Of a stretch of 64,000 nucleotides of DNA, positions 62,072 through 64,000 are shown in pieces (positions within the stretch are counted from its first letter, which is position 1; each line of letters begins with the position of its first letter). The notes beneath the pieces were generated by a model, which ran no database searches, was not told the DNA's origin, and was given only the letters and a program-made list of their open reading frames with translations. The stretch lies in the NCBI GenBank assembly GCA_028823855.1, contig JAPPFL010000006.1, forward strand, positions 1 through 64,000, in the 5' to 3' direction. The position numbers were made by a program, and so were the translations under genes. Source of the DNA: Albidovulum sp. (GTDB taxonomy: Bacteria; Pseudomonadota; Alphaproteobacteria; Rhodobacterales; Rhodobacteraceae).

Positions 62072-63092
62072 TACTTGCAACCTGAATTTCATGCGGCGGG
62101 TATCAGTTAGTGTCACAGGACAGATATTTCAAGTGCGCTCGGCGACAATTGGTCCGGCGGGCCGCGCCAAGCGCGCGAAATCTGCGCCTGCATTGGACTC
62201 TGGAGTTGATGTTTGTCGCGAATTCGTTCGCGTCGGAAGTGCAGCCGGGACCAAGACCATGCCAATTCTCGATTTTGCCCTCGGCAAATCCGGGCCAAAT
62301 CGGCCGTCGATTTAGCAAAATGGCGAAGGCGATTCAAAATCGGAGAGTAGTACGGCATAGCCCGGACACTATGTCCAAATTCCTTGGCGCGAATACGATC
62401 CCTTCCGCCAAATACGGACCGGTAGAATTCGAATGCTTCGCGGCAGCCGCCGTCAACGATTTGATAGGCAATGCGCGTTTTCGGATCTCCCCGGCTCAGG
62501 GAAGACATTTCGCATTCGCCTCTACGGCCGCGCCAAGCCAGCTGCGCCGACCTGTCCGGTTCGCGCCGGGCCCCTGAGCTCCGGATGCGCCGTCGGGAAA
62601 TCGCCGCGGGCATCCAAGGAAGCAAATTCGCAAGCGCTTTGTAGAACCGAAGGCGAACGAACCATGGGTCGTACTGGATTTCTCGAGCGCGCTGTTTCGA
62701 AACACGACCGTAAAATGTGCTGCTAGCGGTGTCAGGCCTACAATGTCTTCTCGAATTTCAAGGATTTTCGGTCGGTAGCGACACGCATTTGCGTGGCCCG
62801 CGAGACCTTCGTCGCCGCGATTCGCACCGCTACGGGCATCGTCGCTGGAAGGTAAGTGTCCACAGGTCCAATCCAAAGGGCGAAGCGCAATAACTAGGAG
62901 AGTGCGGTGAAACTTCCATTTTCCGGATTCATCAGTTGAAGCCTTTTCCGCTGCTGCCGCCAGACGTAGATTTCGCGGAGTGAATGCAGCCGATTTTACC
63001 CGTTGGAGCGGCGAACGGAATCCGTTTATTTCGCGAGGCTGCGGCCATTACGATATACGGCGTACCGTAAATCGGCCCAGAATAATTTCTAA
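62072..63092. other. Eroded stretch between secE and the methyltransferase remnant
   Basis: Apart from a VOC-family remnant (62365-62508) no gene is recognisable. Around 62980-63060 a plus-strand frame (AADFTRW, later GCGHYDIRRTV) might be the worn upstream part of the MmeI-like gene, in which a GAHYT segment is expected, but the match is weak. The secE promoter should lie just right of 62071. Confidence 0.4.
62365..62508 (-). pseudogene. Fragment of a VOC/PhnB-like (glyoxalase-fold) protein
   Basis: A minus-strand frame of about 48 residues reads GDPKTRIAYQIVDGGCREAF and then EFYRSVFGG. This matches the start of PhnB/3-demethylubiquinone-like VOC proteins (a beta strand, then CREAxEFYxxxFGG). 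After the Phe-Gly-His that follows, the similarity stops, so only the N-terminal third of one domain remains. I read it as the remnant of a lost gene, not a functional peptide. Confidence 0.45.
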
Positions 63093-64000
63093 GAATTTCT
63101 CGATCGCCTGCGCGAATTTGCTATTCTCGGGCCCGCATGCGGTTCAGGAAATTTTCTTTACGTGGCAATGCACGCGCTGAAGAACTTGAAAGGCCAAGTG
63201 CGATTTTAGGCCGAGAGGATGGGTTTGCCGAGATCGTTTCCAGAAATTAGCCCTTCCAATGTCAAGGGCATAGAATCGAATCCCTTCACAGCCGAGCTCG
63301 CGCGGGATTCGATCTGGATCGGCGCAAACCAATGGATGCGTCGCAACGAGTTTGCCGAGATCCGCGGTCCCATACTTAGGCCGTTTGACAATATCGAATG
63401 CCGGGATGCCAGCCCTTTCACGGGCGGCAGCGAACCGAACTGGCCAGAAGCCGATATCATAGTAGGAAATCCGCCGTTCCTAGGCAGCCGAAAGGCTCGG
63501 AAGGTACTTGGCTACGACTGCTTAGGCGCGCTCTCGCGGACATATAGGAGTCAAATTGCCGGAAAGCCGGATCTAGTGCGCTACTGGTTCGCCAAAGCCG
63601 GAAAGCTCTTTGACGACGGCAAAGTCGGCCGAGCGGGACCTGTTGCCACAAATTCGATTCGAGGTGGAACGAATAGAAAGGTTTTAGATCGAATTGCCGA
63701 GACTGGGGTGATTCTCGATGCGCGGGCAGACGAAGAATGGACGGTTGAAGTAGCGGCTGTTCGCGTCTTAATCGTGTGCTCGGCTCGCGCAAATTGCGGA
63801 GACCCCGTAATCCTCAACGGATCGGAAACGAGGAGAATTTACACCGACCTTGCGGCGTGACCGTCAGATATCGCTTGCGCCGAATCTTTGTCGACCAACC
63901 GAAATGTTGCTTTTCAAGGAATCATCGAAAGAGGACCCTTCGATTTTCCGGGAGATTTGGCGCGCCGATGGCTACAGCTTCCTACCGATCCGAAGGGACA
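63093..64000 (+). pseudogene. MmeI-like (type IIL/IIG) DNA methyltransferase pseudogene, runs off the window
   Basis: One plus-strand frame, read through its stops, gives the methyltransferase core of MmeI/YeeA-like restriction-modification enzymes. It contains FLDRLREF, SAM motif I as GPACGSGNFLY (usually DPACGSGNFLY, so the motif I Asp is lost), GIESNPFTAELAR with the following SIWIG, catalytic motif IV as VGNPPFLG, then KPDLVRYWFAKA and TNSIRGGTNRKVL, and beyond the last stop GPFDFPGDLARRWLQLP. In-frame stops are TAA at 63090-63092, TAG at 63207-63209 and TGA at 63858-63860. The N-terminal endonuclease part is not recognisable upstream and the C-terminus lies beyond base 64000. It is a dead former phage-defence gene. 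Confidence 0.85.

Noticed and set aside
62072-62360. tRNA-Trp upstream of secE
   Set aside because: A cloverleaf with a T-loop consensus was looked for by eye near secE and elsewhere in the gaps and was not found.
63858-63860. TGA read as Trp (alternative genetic code)
   Set aside because: Functional genes in the window end with TGA (for example the phosphopantetheinyl transferase and rplN), and the same methyltransferase remnant also carries TAA and TAG stops.

Overview
The window looks like a chromosomal segment of a proteobacterium, most probably an alphaproteobacterium. The grounds are the gene order and protein styles of the secE-nusG-rplKAJL-rpoBC and str-S10-spc blocks: a long L3 with an Ala/Pro-rich tail, RpoB of about 1377 aa, RpoC of 1413 aa, a one-helix SecE and a zinc-type adenylate kinase. 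Base composition is moderately GC-rich. The right half is dense and conserved. The left half is sparsely coding and holds several genes broken by single nonsense codons, which suggests a lineage losing genes, perhaps a host-associated one. The mix of a small fatty-acid-like polyketide synthase, a sulfatase, a phytanoyl-CoA dioxygenase-like enzyme and TRAP transport recalls marine-invertebrate symbionts, but that is inference.

Layout. 0.7-3.5 kb: minus-strand amino-acid ABC ATPase and permease behind an FAD-dependent D-amino-acid dehydrogenase-like gene, with no binding protein. 3.7-6.4 kb: di-heme cytochrome c peroxidase, Sel1-repeat protein, PhyH-like dioxygenase. 6.4-7.9 kb: no recognisable gene. 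7.9-14.1 kb: a broken sulfatase, a divergent NagB-like deaminase overlapping a ChbG/YdjC deacetylase, and a complete DctPQM-type TRAP transporter; together these suggest uptake and breakdown of a (sulfated) amino sugar. 14.1-15.8 kb: no recognisable gene, then guaC.

17.2-31.6 kb is the most interesting part. One 3434-aa type I PKS reads KS-AT-DH-cMT-ER-KR-ACP-KS*-AT*. The last two domains are a duplicate of the first two: KS* has an altered nucleophile neighbourhood and AT* has lost its serine and about 90 residues. It is followed by a minus-strand pair (alpha/beta hydrolase and free ACP), and then, facing away, a second ACP-like gene, an Sfp-type phosphopantetheinyl transferase and a decayed second copy of the hydrolase. 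The tailoring genes therefore form an inverted, asymmetrically decayed duplication around a 0.7-kb centre. A fully reducing, C-methylating single module predicts a methyl-branched, fatty-acid-like product made with help from an in-trans ACP.

31.7-33.5 kb: an NCS2-type permease with an unusual soluble ATPase-like C-terminus. 33.7-61.4 kb: unbroken minus-strand ribosomal and transcription genes from nusG to adk, without the usual rpsM-rpsK-rpoA-rplQ continuation. 61.9-62.1 kb: secE, separated from nusG by 505 bp that contain a terminator-like element. 62.3-64 kb: a VOC-family remnant and a MmeI-like restriction-methyltransferase pseudogene running off the window. I saw no tRNA, rRNA, CRISPR array or intact insertion sequence.
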